Assembly: GCA_964562575.1 (NCBI GenBank)
Contig: CAZLTY010000004.1
Location: 1 to 55,127, forward strand
Reading direction: 5' to 3'
DNA length: 55,127 nucleotides
Origin: SG8-4 sp964562575
GTDB lineage: Bacteria; Planctomycetota; Phycisphaerae; Sedimentisphaerales; Anaerobacaceae
Part shown: in pieces, positions 46,260-55,127 of the stretch
Position numbering within the stretch: position 1 is the first letter of the stretch
Layout of the letters: each line of letters begins with the position of its first letter
The notes under the pieces: model-generated
The model's input: the letters and a program-made list of their open reading frames with translations, nothing else
Told to the model about the DNA's origin: nothing
Database searches by the model: none
Position numbers and translations under genes: made by a program

Positions 46260-48512
46260 CTACGGCGCTGTCGTAAAGCTCCATACCGCACCATTAATGG
46301 AAGTAGGCGGGAACCCGGCGACGCGCCAGTAGTAGGTCTTGCCCGGCTCAAGCGGGCCGGGATCAAATGTTGTCGGCGGCAGCGGAGGTGCTCCGACGGC
46401 ATTGGTGACGGTGTCAAGATCGTCGCCGAAGTATACCGCGTGCAGCATTGCGCCAAGACCGGGCGCCCAGTTGAGCAACACGCTTGTTCGGACGTTTTCG
46501 GCTCCATCAGCCGGGCTGGGATCGTAGGCCAAAACCGGCGAAACCGGCGGAACCGGTGGAACCGTAAAGCTCCAGACATCGCCGACGTGTGTGGTGCCGT
46601 CTTCCTCGATCGAATCGATCCGCCAGAAGTAAGTCTCGCCCACTTCAAGGCCGCCAACGAGTGCGGGATCAAAGCTGGTCCCTGCCGTGGTACCCATAAA
46701 CGCTGGTGGACTGTCGGTGCCGAAGTATATATCGCTCGAAACGGCGGTAGCTCCGGGCGTCCAACTGAGAACTGCATCCACGGGCACAGCCGCGGCATAA
46801 TCGGCCGGGTCGGGATTAGTACTCTTGCTTGTCACAGTCGTAAAGCTCCAGACCTTGCCGTCGTGCTTGGCACCGTCTGCATCGTACTCATCGATCCTCC
46901 AGTAATACGTCGTGCTGATCGCGAGCTTTGCGAGCACGTAGCTCGTCCCTGTCGTTCTCTCCAGTTTCGGCGGTGTACTTTCGCTGCCGAAATACACGTC
47001 ACGCGAAACACCGGTAAACCCGGGCGACCAACCAAGAACCACATCCTGGACCACGTCTACGGCGCCATCAGCCGGGCTGGGATTGTCGGCAAATTCGCCG
47101 ATGCCCAGTATGTGCAGTGTCGGCCTTCGTGCTACATTGCCACCAGCTCCATCAAAAGACTCGGGCTCTCGCATTCCAGTTGACGGATTGCCTGGGTCTG
47201 CGCTAAAGATCAGCACCAGCGAATTACCGGCAGCCCAACCATCCTGGTCGACTATTTCCTGAACGATACTGGAGATGTCAGAAGTAGCCTCATCGGGACT
47301 TCGCAGATGTGTCGTCATCCAACGAGCAGGACTCCACGGCACTATGGCTGCCGTTCTGGGTCTCGATGTGATATTAAAGGGTTTCTGCGCAAACGTGACA
47401 GGATCCGGACTCAACTCGCCTTCGATGAGGATATGCGCATCCCCTTCATGTCGACTATCATCTACGTCATCGGCATCAAACTGCACATAGGCTTGCGTGA
47501 TGATGTTTGGAGCCATGAGGTCCACAAAGCGGATACCCACTACCTGTTCCACACCATCCGATGCGTTGCCCTCATAGACGAGTTGCAGGTCGCTGCTGTC
47601 CAAGCTCTCACCGGTGCCGTCGTCACCTTGCTCTTCGTAGTCATCAGAACTGGCACCCGGAGTAGCCGATGTCACGATGTTGCCCGACGCGGTAGTAAAT
47701 TTCCAGACATCGCCGGCCGCCTGCACCGAGCCATCATCAGCAATCGAATCGACCCGCCAGTAGTAGGTCGTGCCAAACCCAAGTGCCCCAACGTCAAAGC
47801 TGCGCGCGTTGGCTGGCACGTTGGCGAGAAATCCGGGGTCACCAATGCCGTCAACATCGTCGAAATTGTCGCTGAAGTACACATCCTGCGAAGCCGCACC
47901 ACCTGCGGGCGTCCAGTTAATGAGGATCGGATTCTCTACAACTATTCGCCAGGAGTTCAGGGTTGCCGTTTCGCCAGTGCCAAAGATGTTCCAGTCATCC
48001 TCGACCCTGAGTTTCCACTCGCCTGCAGTGTCGCGACCGTCGAAGCCGGACAGGCTCCCCTCGGGCCTGTAGATACCTGTAAATGGCTCACGGCCGTCCT
48101 TGATCGACATGGACGCTTCGTCGTCGAGAATGGTGTTCGTGAAGCAATCCGTTTTGCCGGACATGTCGGCTATGTCGGTAAACAGCTCGACCTTCTTTCC
48201 GTCGGGCGCTGTGAGGTAGACATTAAGGTCGGCGTTGTTGCCGAGCATCGTGATGTCAAGTTCGACGTTCAGGTCCTTGATTGTGATCGAATCGGCAACA
48301 ATCAGAGTCGAAGTTATTCCTCTTGGGCTATTGCCATAGGCCTGCGGAACATTCTTCGGCACATCATCGCTGACAAAAGTGCTGATCACAGGTGCGGTAG
48401 AAACGCCTGCCGTCCCATCAGCCGGGACAGGATCCTTGGCCATGGCCACATTTGCGCTGACCAATCCCAGCACTGAAACAAGGCAAGTCAATAGAAAGAG
48501 TTTTCTACACAT
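46260..48512 (-). CDS. Secreted P-domain/Fn3-like multidomain protein
   Basis: A 750-residue secreted protein. The ATG at 48512 follows GAGGAGA, and a signal peptide covers about 25 residues. Residues about 45-195 resemble the proprotein convertase P domain (IKDLNVELDITMLGNNADLNVYLTAPDGKKVELF, then GEWKLRVEDDW). There is no protease domain. Four Fn3-like modules follow, each ending in a variant of TYYWRVDSIADDG...DVWKFTT (about 195-280, 480-565, 570-655, 665-750). Between the first two lies a beta-rich domain (about 280-475). This layout is characteristic of planctomycete surface or matrix proteins. A role in adhesion or glycan binding is inferred. Confidence 0.82.
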   Translation of the reverse strand: MCRKLFLLTCLVSVLGLVSANVAMAKDPVPADGTAGVSTAPVISTFVSDDVPKNVPQAYGNSPRGITSTLIVADSITIKDLNVELDITMLGNNADLNVYLTAPDGKKVELFTDIADMSGKTDCFTNTILDDEASMSIKDGREPFTGIYRPEGSLSGFDGRDTAGEWKLRVEDDWNIFGTGETATLNSWRIVVENPILINWTPAGGAASQDVYFSDNFDDVDGIGDPGFLANVPANARSFDVGALGFGTTYYWRVDSIADDGSVQAAGDVWKFTTASGNIVTSATPGASSDDYEEQGDDGTGESLDSSDLQLVYEGNASDGVEQVVGIRFVDLMAPNIITQAYVQFDADDVDDSRHEGDAHILIEGELSPDPVTFAQKPFNITSRPRTAAIVPWSPARWMTTHLRSPDEATSDISSIVQEIVDQDGWAAGNSLVLIFSADPGNPSTGMREPESFDGAGGNVARRPTLHILGIGEFADNPSPADGAVDVVQDVVLGWSPGFTGVSRDVYFGSESTPPKLERTTGTSYVLAKLAISTTYYWRIDEYDADGAKHDGKVWSFTTVTSKSTNPDPADYAAAVPVDAVLSWTPGATAVSSDIYFGTDSPPAFMGTTAGTSFDPALVGGLEVGETYFWRIDSIEEDGTTHVGDVWSFTVPPVPPVSPVLAYDPSPADGAENVRTSVLLNWAPGLGAMLHAVYFGDDLDTVTNAVGAPPLPPTTFDPGPLEPGKTYYWRVAGFPPTSINGAVWSFTTAP

Positions 48513-48634
48513 GACGGGTCTCCTCAATTAGAGTCCAATAAAACGGAAGGAACCGAGCACAACCTCACCTCAATATGAGATCGTGTTTCTACCATATCTG
48601 CCCAGGAAACGTCATTACGATCACAAACACCGCA

Positions 48635-48883
48635 TCAACTCCTTTCGTCAAAATCGACAGTCAACTTAAGGGCAAAGGGTAGCTCTAATAATGGCTTTTG
48701 AGCGGCAAGTAGAAGATTCTTGTATTCTAACAAGGAAGGGAAATCAGCCCTAGCCGAAGCTAAGGCGGCTTTTTCCTGACGCCGTCCAGAATCAAAAAGA
48801 TTCGTTTGCCCGCCAAAATGAATTCTTAGAGGTGCCCTAAAGATCGTTACACCGAATCGCACGAATTCTGATGCTTGTGCCAA
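48635..48883 (-). CDS. Possible small protein or gene remnant
   Basis: An 82-residue frame with protein-like composition (RFGVTIFRAPLRIHFGGQ, then KAALASARADFPSLLEYKN). The only upstream starts are TTG/CTG, with no clear ribosome binding site, and repeat sequence begins immediately upstream. It may be the remains of a larger gene cut by repeats. I do not recognise it. The 802-nt gap 48513-49314 otherwise holds repeats and GC palindromes. Confidence 0.3.
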   Translation of the reverse strand: MAQASEFVRFGVTIFRAPLRIHFGGQTNLFDSGRRQEKAALASARADFPSLLEYKNLLLAAQKPLLELPFALKLTVDFDERS

Positions 48884-48893
48884 GAGCAGTAAT

Positions 48894-49052
48894 CAACAAA
48901 TTAGACAGGATGAACACGGATTCTTATTCACCACGAATTGACACGAATGAACGCGAAGAAAAGATCAAAAACCAACTGAATTAGACACAGATTTCACTGA
49001 TGGAGACGGATTTTTGTTTGCCACGAAGGCACGAAGCCACCAAGTTGTACTT
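48894..49052. repeat. Mixed degenerate repeats
   Basis: A 10-nt-periodic stretch (ACGAATTGAC, ACGAATGAAC) lies between ACAGGATGAACACGGAT- and ACAGATTTCACTGATGG-type sequence, followed by 8-nt words (GCCACGAA, GGCACGAA, GCCACCAA) matching the left arm at 287-303. Several repeat families appear fused here. Confidence 0.5.
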
Positions 49053-49088
49053 CTACATTGGACATTCCTTGTTCATTATTAACCCGAC

Positions 49089-49164
49089 GTGTTGGCTCCG
49101 GTTCAATTCGGCCGCCGGCGGCCGAAATCGAAGATAGGCCAACACAATTACGCCGCCGGCGGCG
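49089..49164. promoter_or_regulatory. Nested GC palindromes upstream of the ECF sigma gene
   Basis: A perfect 20-nt palindrome (49107-49126, centre GCCGCCGGCGGC) is enclosed by GTGTTGGC (49089-49096) and its complement GCCAACAC (49138-49145). A second perfect palindrome, CGCCGCCGGCGGCG, lies at 49151-49164. They could be cruciforms, repeat elements or regulator sites for the sigma factor gene. Confidence 0.5.
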
Positions 49165-49314
49165 AAATCTTGTGAGCCAGGCAAAATTGTCGCATTCTAC
49201 ATAGGTTTCTCTCGGAAGACCCACTGCCCAGTTTATTCGATGAATCTTGAGTCATCGCCTGGTTCCCGGTACAATGGCATGACGCAACTGGGGCATCCGG
49301 AGCCGAGAACAAGC

Positions 49315-49869
49315 ATGAACGGTGTGACCCGTATTTTGACTGCGATCGAGCAGGGTGATGCAAACGCAGCGGAAAAGCTGCTGCCATTGGTCTATCAAGA
49401 GTTGCGCCGCCTGGCTGCTCAGAAGATGTCACAGGAGCAGCCTGGCCAGACGCTACAGGCGACCGCTCTAGTTCACGAAGCATACATACGGCTTGTCGAG
49501 GGCCAAAATCAAAGTTGGAACAGCAGGGGACATTTTTTCAAAGCGGCTGCCGAGGCCATGCGACGTATCCTGGTTGAGAAGGCCCGGAGAAAGCAGCGAC
49601 TGAGGCATGGAGGGCAGCATCACCGTCTCGACATGGAAAAGGTCGATTGCGCAGCGGATCCGCCTTCTGATGAACTTTTGGCCCTGGATGACGCCATCGC
49701 CAAGCTGTCGGAGCAGGAACCACTAAAGGCCAATCTTGTCACATTGCGCTACTTCGCCGGGCTGACCTCTGAACAGGCGGCCGAGGCGATGAACATCTCC
49801 AAGGCTACTGCGGATCGCTACTGGGCCTATGCCCGAGCCTGGCTGTTGAACGAAATGCGCAGAAGCTGA
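49315..49869 (+). CDS. ECF-type RNA polymerase sigma factor
   Basis: A 184-residue extracytoplasmic-function sigma factor of the planctomycete type. Region 2 is seen in AEKLLPLVYQELRRLAAQKM and QATALVHEAYIRLVEG, with HFFKAAAEAMRRILVEKAR following. Region 4 is seen in LVTLRYFAGLTSEQAAEAMNISKATADRYW, the DNA-binding helix-turn-helix. The start is uncertain: ATGs at 49240 and 49279 are also in frame. 49315 begins at the usual family N-terminus (MNGVTRILTAIEQGD). It is followed 114 nt later by a Ser/Thr kinase gene, a pairing typical of Planctomycetes where kinase and sigma factor may form one signalling route. Confidence 0.88.
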   Translation: MNGVTRILTAIEQGDANAAEKLLPLVYQELRRLAAQKMSQEQPGQTLQATALVHEAYIRLVEGQNQSWNSRGHFFKAAAEAMRRILVEKARRKQRLRHGGQHHRLDMEKVDCAADPPSDELLALDDAIAKLSEQEPLKANLVTLRYFAGLTSEQAAEAMNISKATADRYWAYARAWLLNEMRRS

Positions 49870-49983
49870 AATATAGAGCACTTACAGTCTGTCGCTATTT
49901 TTTTTTATTTTTTGTGAGTCATCTCTGCGCTCGATGTCGCACTGATTAATAGAGCAAAGCCGTTATCCTTAAAAGGGAAGACC

Positions 49984-52900
49984 ATGATCACCGAACCGAA
50001 TAGAACTGAAGAAGTGTTCTCCGGTGCCCTGCAGAGGGAAGCGGGACCCGAGCGTGCCGCCTTCCTCGACGACATCTGCGGTGACGATGCGGCATTGCGC
50101 GAGCATGTCGAAGCTCTGCTCTCGGTCAACGACTCGGTAGGAGATTTCCTCGAAAGTCCCGTCCAGGGCGGCATGGCTATCGCGGATGACTCCGGCGTGA
50201 TCGAGGGGCCAGGCTCGGTCATTGGTCCTTACAAGTTGCTGGAAAGAATAGGTGAGGGCGGCATGGCCGTTGTCTACATGGCCAATCAGGAAGAGCCGCT
50301 CCGTCGTCGCGTGGCTTTGAAGATCATTAAACTCGGCATGGACACCGAAGAAGTAATTGGGCGTTTCGAGATCGAGCGTCGCGCGCTGGCCCTGATGGGT
50401 CACCCGAATATTGCCAGGATTCTGGATGCCGGCGCCACGGACACAGGCCGCCCCTACTTTGTAATGGAATTGGTCGAGGGGATTTCCATTACGCAATACT
50501 GCGACAAGCACAGACTGAACACCCGGCAGCGGTTGGAATTATTCATCCCGGTGTGTAATGCCGTCCATCACGCCCACCAGAAAGGTATCATCCATCGCGA
50601 CCTGAAACCCTCCAACATCATGGTGACCATGCACGACGGCAAACCAGTCCCCATGGTGATCGATTTCGGGATTGCCAAGGCCACTAACCGGCTGCTGACC
50701 GAGAAGACTGTCTTTACGCGCTATGCCCAGATGATCGGAACACCAGAGTACATGAGTCCAGAGCAGGCTCAGATGAGTGGGATGGATGTTGATACTCGTA
50801 CGGATATCTACTCCCTGGGCGTGGCACTGTATGAGCTGCTGACGGGCGCTCTGCCGTTTGATCCGGAGACGTTGCGTTCTGCGGCTCTGGGTGAAATACA
50901 GCGGATCATACGCGAGGAAGAACCGCTGCGTCCCAGCACGCGGTTATCTAAGCTCGGTGAGGATGCCGAGAAGATTGCCGCCCAACGCAATACGAATGCA
51001 GCAATGCTCGTGAAGCGTTTGAGCCAGGAACTGGAATGGATACCTCTTAAAGCCATGCGCAAGGATCGCACCAGGCGTTACCGATCTACAGCGGAATTCT
51101 CAGACGACATCCAAAACTACCTTGGCGATGTGCCTTTGCTTGCAGGGCCGGAATCGACCCCTTATCGATGCCGCAAGCTGTTACACAAGTACCGCCTTCC
51201 TGTCGGGGTGATTTCGGCAGTGGGAGCGGCCTTAATCGTGGGCTTGGTGATCAGCACGTCAATGTATTTCCGCATGCGCCAGGCTCTTAACACGGTGTCC
51301 GAACTGGAAGACAAGGCCGAGATCGACAGCAAGCTCTCGACAGTCCAGAGGCTGTATGCAGAAGGTCGGTACCAGGCGGCTCTAAATGAAATCGAGGTAA
51401 CACTCGATGTACGGGACCTTGGGCCGAAAGCCCATTTGCTGCGGGCCCGATTGCTCGTCGAGGTGGGACAACTCGAAGACGCCGAAGCTCAACTGCTGCC
51501 GCTCACCAAAGGAGATCCTGAAATAGCTGGGGCAGCCCATTATCTGTTGGCCAGAGTGAATGTGGGTGTCGATGCCGCCAAAGCCAATGAACATGAAGCA
51601 CTGGCCGGGTCGATGCTGCCGGAGACCGCAGAGGCGTACTCATTGCGGGCCATGACTTCTCCTGATCGCCAGAAGGCGCTGCAATGGCTGGATCGCGCCA
51701 TCGCGCTCGATCCGGGCCACTATCCGTCCCGCAAGGCTCGCGTGTTGCTCCACTATACTATGGGCCAAGACCAAAAGATGGTCGAGGATGTGGCAACGCT
51801 AATTGCCCTGCGTCCGGCGGATTCCCTGGGCTATGCAATTCGTGCCGTCTTGCGGCGGGAGTCTGGTCGGTTCGAAGAAGCCCTCGCGGACCACGCTCGG
51901 GCAATCGAATTGTGTGACAGCAGGACAGAGCTTACAGAAGCCTATGACCAGCAGTACCGGACCTATGAAGATATGGGCGATTATGATTCAGCGTTGGAAG
52001 ACGCACGGCGCTTGGCCGAACTGGAACCGCAAGAGTTCTGGCATCGCTTTCATATCTTTACCTCTTTGCTGGCGGTAAAGGACTTTGCCGAAGCCCGGCG
52101 CGAGTATCGATCAATCGTTCAGACAAGCCATCAGTGGGACAGGAATTTCGACAGATTCTCTGCCTCACATGTCTTCAGCATTTTGGATGCAGGCGAAACA
52201 TTCATCGTGCCGGCAGATATCGCGAAAAAGGCTCCCTTTGCGCGAGTGGAGAGAGTTGCTCAGTGTTATCGTTCCATCGAGAGTAAGGCAATACTTCTTG
52301 AAACGCAAAGGCAAGGGCTGATCCCTTATGCCTGGTCACCAGATGGCAAGCAGCTCCTCTGTGGGTGGGCGGGACTGTATGGAGGTCTGAAACGAGCAGT
52401 CCGGGATACCGTCTCCACGGATCCCGGCAGACCAGGGCTCAAGATAATCGATGTGGAGTCCGGTGAAGAACATCTTATAGCGACGACCTTTGGCGGCATA
52501 CCAGCCTGGTCACCGGACGGCAAGTACATTGCATATCCGGATGTCGACGGCAATCTGTGTATCGTTCCGGCGCACGGGGGACAACCCAGAAGACTCGCCT
52601 CCGGCCAATGGCCCCAGTGGTCGAAGGATTCACAACGGCTATACTACAATACTAGATGGAGCCGGGGAGACCTATGTTCCATCAACATCAATGATCCCGA
52701 TCCGCCTCCAGAAAAGATGATGAGGTGTCCCGGTGATTTTGCCATTTGCGAAGCGGAGAACTGGATCGCCTACGGGACAGCTTCCGGAATTAAGATGGTG
52801 GACATGTCTTCAGGATCCCTGCTATACGAATCTTCTCTTCCCTGGTCCACATATCAATCGCGCGTGAGACTGTTCTCCGATGACAGAGAACTATGCTTCA

Positions 52901-53139
52901 GAAGGTCCGATTTCAATGCCAGCCCTTTTGTTCTTGACACCCAACACAAGAGATTATACCGCGTTCTTGACTATCCGGTTGATGGAATTCTCCGCTCACC
53001 GAATGGCTCCAGATTGGCTATCGCCGCCAATCGTCGCATTTGGATTATGGAGATGGATCCCGATCTTCCCACCGGTGAGGCTCTCGGGCAAATACTATTC
53101 AGTTCCATACTACCTCCTGAGGCTATGTGCCTGATTTAA
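49984..53139 (+). CDS. Membrane Ser/Thr protein kinase with TPR and beta-propeller-like sensor
   Basis: A 1051-residue kinase. An N-terminal about 75-residue part with the AERAAFLD-like pattern common to these kinases is followed by the kinase domain (about 79-385): IGEGGMAVVY, VALKIIK with the lysine, HRDLKPSN, VIDFGIAK, GTPEYMSPEQ and DIYSLGVALYELLTG, all intact. A membrane helix lies near 405-428. Residues about 445-720 are TPR-like repeats. Residues about 765-1045 contain YAWSPDGKQLL and PAWSPDGKYIAYPD, a TolB-like beta-propeller. AAGGGAAG precedes the ATG. The propeller and TPR part is probably outside the membrane and senses a ligand or protein. Its 3' end overlaps the recombinase gene by 17 nt. 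Confidence 0.92.
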   Translation: MITEPNRTEEVFSGALQREAGPERAAFLDDICGDDAALREHVEALLSVNDSVGDFLESPVQGGMAIADDSGVIEGPGSVIGPYKLLERIGEGGMAVVYMANQEEPLRRRVALKIIKLGMDTEEVIGRFEIERRALALMGHPNIARILDAGATDTGRPYFVMELVEGISITQYCDKHRLNTRQRLELFIPVCNAVHHAHQKGIIHRDLKPSNIMVTMHDGKPVPMVIDFGIAKATNRLLTEKTVFTRYAQMIGTPEYMSPEQAQMSGMDVDTRTDIYSLGVALYELLTGALPFDPETLRSAALGEIQRIIREEEPLRPSTRLSKLGEDAEKIAAQRNTNAAMLVKRLSQELEWIPLKAMRKDRTRRYRSTAEFSDDIQNYLGDVPLLAGPESTPYRCRKLLHKYRLPVGVISAVGAALIVGLVISTSMYFRMRQALNTVSELEDKAEIDSKLSTVQRLYAEGRYQAALNEIEVTLDVRDLGPKAHLLRARLLVEVGQLEDAEAQLLPLTKGDPEIAGAAHYLLARVNVGVDAAKANEHEALAGSMLPETAEAYSLRAMTSPDRQKALQWLDRAIALDPGHYPSRKARVLLHYTMGQDQKMVEDVATLIALRPADSLGYAIRAVLRRESGRFEEALADHARAIELCDSRTELTEAYDQQYRTYEDMGDYDSALEDARRLAELEPQEFWHRFHIFTSLLAVKDFAEARREYRSIVQTSHQWDRNFDRFSASHVFSILDAGETFIVPADIAKKAPFARVERVAQCYRSIESKAILLETQRQGLIPYAWSPDGKQLLCGWAGLYGGLKRAVRDTVSTDPGRPGLKIIDVESGEEHLIATTFGGIPAWSPDGKYIAYPDVDGNLCIVPAHGGQPRRLASGQWPQWSKDSQRLYYNTRWSRGDLCSININDPDPPPEKMMRCPGDFAICEAENWIAYGTASGIKMVDMSSGSLLYESSLPWSTYQSRVRLFSDDRELCFRRSDFNASPFVLDTQHKRLYRVLDYPVDGILRSPNGSRLAIAANRRIWIMEMDPDLPTGEALGQILFSSILPPEAMCLI

Positions 53140-55127
53140 AAAGACTTAAGTTTTCGTCAGAACGTTTTGCGGGTGTCTTTCGCCTTCTTTTAATTGCTGC
53201 GACTACCAATTCTACTTCAGAAGTTTCCAAATCTTTGCGGTTAAATATCCATGGACCATCCTGTGCAGGGTGGATTCCTTTAATCTGGCCCTTTTCCACA
53301 GCCTTACGTAGCGGTGGGCCCGATATACCAAGATATGCCGATGCTTCCGTTAGATTCATCCAGCCTTCTTCAAATTTTCGTTGTTGCGTGAACCGCTGGA
53401 TCTTTCTGTGGGATCTGAATGATGTCACCCGCTCCCGGTTCCAGCGGTTGTTGCGTCCAGTTTTATAGCCGCTACGATTCAGAGCACTAGCAATAATATC
53501 ATCAGTACATACTTTTGCAAGTTCCTCTATAATTTCAACAACATTATCTGAAGCGGCAAAACGATTTCGCCCTCGCTTGCGCCTGCGAACCTGTAAATCT
53601 GAATGAATTCCGCCTTTCCAGTGAATAAGAACATCGATAAGTCCCTTCTCTGGATTAGTATCAACAATTACTTCTTCGATTAATGTTCTGATGATACGTT
53701 TTTTCAGCGTGACATCTGTTTCTGGATGATCCCAGATCAAAGGAATATTTTTTGACAATGCTAAAAAATCATCCTTATCATGCATCGCAGTCGTTTCTCG
53801 CTTATCTTTTTCTGCTTCAATCTTCTGTTCTAATTTTCTGACTTGTTCCAAAGAGCGATTCCATCGCTTTTCCAGTTCTGATGCGACCAAACGGTTTTCA
53901 GGATCTGTCGAATCATATTGTTTCCAAGCACGTTGCGAGTCATACCTAGCTTGCTGGAGTTCGAGTTGAAGAGAGTCGACTATTTCATCTTCTTGCCGAC
54001 AGTAATCTTCCCATGCCTGGTATGAAGCATCAATAGCAGAGGGTTTGATAACTTTCAGGATTTCATTGGCCGCAGCGAGATCAACGTCATTGCCACCAAA
54101 ATTAATACATTTGGGCTGGCCAGCATCGAGATCGCCTCTTCGACAAAAATAACGCAGCACATTCTTCTCTCTGCCGGTATATCCAACCATCAATTTACGC
54201 CCACAACGTTTACAACGCAAAAGGCCCGCCAAGAGAGAGGGACCTCTTTTGGCTGCCCCTCTAGCGGGACCGTTTTGGGAGTTTTCTGTTATCATTGCCT
54301 GTATCCGGAGAAATTTATCTTTACTGACATATGCTTCGTGATGGTCTTCTATAAACACCTGCCAATCTTTCATAGGCAATAGCTTCGATTGCTTTCGAAG
54401 TCTGCCATCTTCAAACACCCTCTGTAACTGAGTTTTACCGTAGGCATATATACCGGCGTATACCGGATTTTTCAATACCTTCATGATAATTGAATAGCCA
54501 GGCAACTTCCAATCTACGTTCTCGGTTAGCCACGTGGACGGCATTTTAACATCGTTGTTGACGAACCAGTGTGTTGTTTGGCGGACAGATCCCAATTCCA
54601 GAAATTTTTCAAAGACAAGGTTGATAGCTTTTTGAATACGTAAGTCAGGAGTCTTTTCAATCGAGCCATTACTTTTCATATAACCAATGGGAACTGATAC
54701 TAACAATTCACCTCTGCGAGCTTTTTCTTTTCTAGCCTCCTGAGATCTTAATCGTAAAAGATCAAGTTCGTATTCATTCAGACTGCCCTTGAGTCCGAGT
54801 AAGAGCCGGTCATTGCTGTTCCTCGGATCATAGATACTGTCATGATCGATGAGTATTGTATCAACCACCCGGCAGACTTCAATTAATTGTTGCCATTCTC
54901 GGCTGTTCCGGGCAAACCTGGATAACTCTCTGGCAGCAACAGCTCCGATTTTTCCCATACAGACCTGTGCCACCATACGTTCAAAACCGCCGCGTTCTTC
55001 TGTTCCTGAAGCCGAGATACCTAGGTCGTCATCAATAACTTCGATGTCCTGCCACCCCATCTGTTTGAGTCGGGCTTTCATGCCGTATTGAAGCTTCTTG
55101 CTTTCCTGATAATGATTGACTTGAAAC
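53123..55127 (-). CDS. Large serine recombinase, 5' end cut by window edge
   Basis: A serine-recombinase-family protein whose start lies beyond the window: the frame is open to the last base, and upstream codons read QVNHYQESKKLQYG, matching the sequence after the missing catalytic serine. Seen: LKQMGWQDIEVIDDDLGISASG and AARELSRFARNSREW of the catalytic domain, the recombinase domain (VPIGYMKSNG..., NPVYAGIYAYG), a zinc ribbon (CKRCGRKL ... YFCRRG ... KC), a coiled coil, and a C-terminal helix-turn-helix (LTEASAYLGIS). The gene is clearly AT-richer than its neighbours, suggesting transfer. An ATG at 55081 would give 652 residues but lacks the catalytic region, so it is not the start. Confidence 0.88.
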   Translation of the reverse strand, partial: FQVNHYQESKKLQYGMKARLKQMGWQDIEVIDDDLGISASGTEERGGFERMVAQVCMGKIGAVAARELSRFARNSREWQQLIEVCRVVDTILIDHDSIYDPRNSNDRLLLGLKGSLNEYELDLLRLRSQEARKEKARRGELLVSVPIGYMKSNGSIEKTPDLRIQKAINLVFEKFLELGSVRQTTHWFVNNDVKMPSTWLTENVDWKLPGYSIIMKVLKNPVYAGIYAYGKTQLQRVFEDGRLRKQSKLLPMKDWQVFIEDHHEAYVSKDKFLRIQAMITENSQNGPARGAAKRGPSLLAGLLRCKRCGRKLMVGYTGREKNVLRYFCRRGDLDAGQPKCINFGGNDVDLAAANEILKVIKPSAIDASYQAWEDYCRQEDEIVDSLQLELQQARYDSQRAWKQYDSTDPENRLVASELEKRWNRSLEQVRKLEQKIEAEKDKRETTAMHDKDDFLALSKNIPLIWDHPETDVTLKKRIIRTLIEEVIVDTNPEKGLIDVLIHWKGGIHSDLQVRRRKRGRNRFAASDNVVEIIEELAKVCTDDIIASALNRSGYKTGRNNRWNRERVTSFRSHRKIQRFTQQRKFEEGWMNLTEASAYLGISGPPLRKAVEKGQIKGIHPAQDGPWIFNRKDLETSEVELVVAAIKRRRKTPAKRSDENLSLFKSGT

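Noticed and set aside
47307..48476. 389-residue plus-strand frame
   Set aside because: It is antisense to the P-domain/Fn3 protein, which has a ribosome binding site, signal peptide and repeated modules.
49870..49983. T-rich run near 49892-49912 as a terminator after the sigma gene
   Set aside because: No GC stem precedes the T-run, so a rho-independent terminator is not supported; it may simply be an AT-rich leader of the kinase gene.

Overview
The window looks like a chromosomal segment of an uncultured planctomycete, most probably of the Phycisphaerae/Sedimentisphaerales type. The supporting evidence is several formylglycine sulfatases, secreted proteins with twin-arginine signals, Fn3-like repeats ending in WSFTT-type motifs, a dockerin-like tail of the kind common in Phycisphaerae, and an ECF sigma factor next to a Ser/Thr kinase carrying TPR and beta-propeller regions. 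No rRNA, tRNA or CRISPR array was seen.

Layout. (1) 466-5533 (+): galactonate-dehydratase-like enzyme, HpcH/HpaI aldolase, a fused TctC-TctB protein and TctA. (2) 5637-17156 (-): ten genes of sugar-acid metabolism, comprising a split altronate/galactarate-type dehydratase, a glucarate-dehydratase-like enzyme, a GntP permease, a third enolase-superfamily enzyme, a second HpcH/HpaI aldolase, an unrecognised TIM-barrel-like protein, an iron alcohol dehydrogenase, an SDR and a UxaE-like tagaturonate epimerase. (3) 17354-25054 (+): divergent Nramp-like transporter, SDR, secreted aldose 1-epimerase, Gfo/Idh/MocA oxidoreductase, TIM-barrel epimerase and a second GntP permease. (4) 25281-27349 (-): tartronate-semialdehyde reductase and transaldolase. 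(5) 27599-42629: polysaccharide attack, with three sulfatases, a GH78 rhamnosidase-like enzyme, a large CBM-type secreted protein, an esterase, a HEAT-repeat protein and a second Gfo/Idh protein. (6) 42983-48512: phosphohexomutase, dockerin-tailed secreted protein and a P-domain/Fn3 secreted protein. (7) 49315-53139: ECF sigma factor and kinase. (8) 53123-window end: an AT-richer large serine recombinase running off the edge.

Working model (inference): extracellular sulfatases, GH78 and esterase release rhamnose- and uronate-rich sugars from a sulfated polysaccharide. TctABC and GntP carriers import the acids. UxaE, dehydratases, HpcH/HpaI aldolases and GarR convert them to pyruvate and glycerate, with transaldolase linking to the pentose phosphate pool.

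The most unusual feature is a set of dispersed imperfect palindromes. In most families the arms are degenerate tandem words of constant length: 7 nt in some families, 8 nt in others, and looser 9-10 nt words in a few. Copies usually lie at gene ends, but several are translated in frame. They form the signal-peptide front of the TctCB fusion and of a sulfatase, a loop of TctA, a short stretch of the HEAT protein, and the C-termini of TctA and a sulfatase. In-frame insertion recalls Rickettsia palindromic elements, and the 7-nt periodicity recalls the STRR heptanucleotide repeats of cyanobacteria. I do not recognise the combination as a named system.
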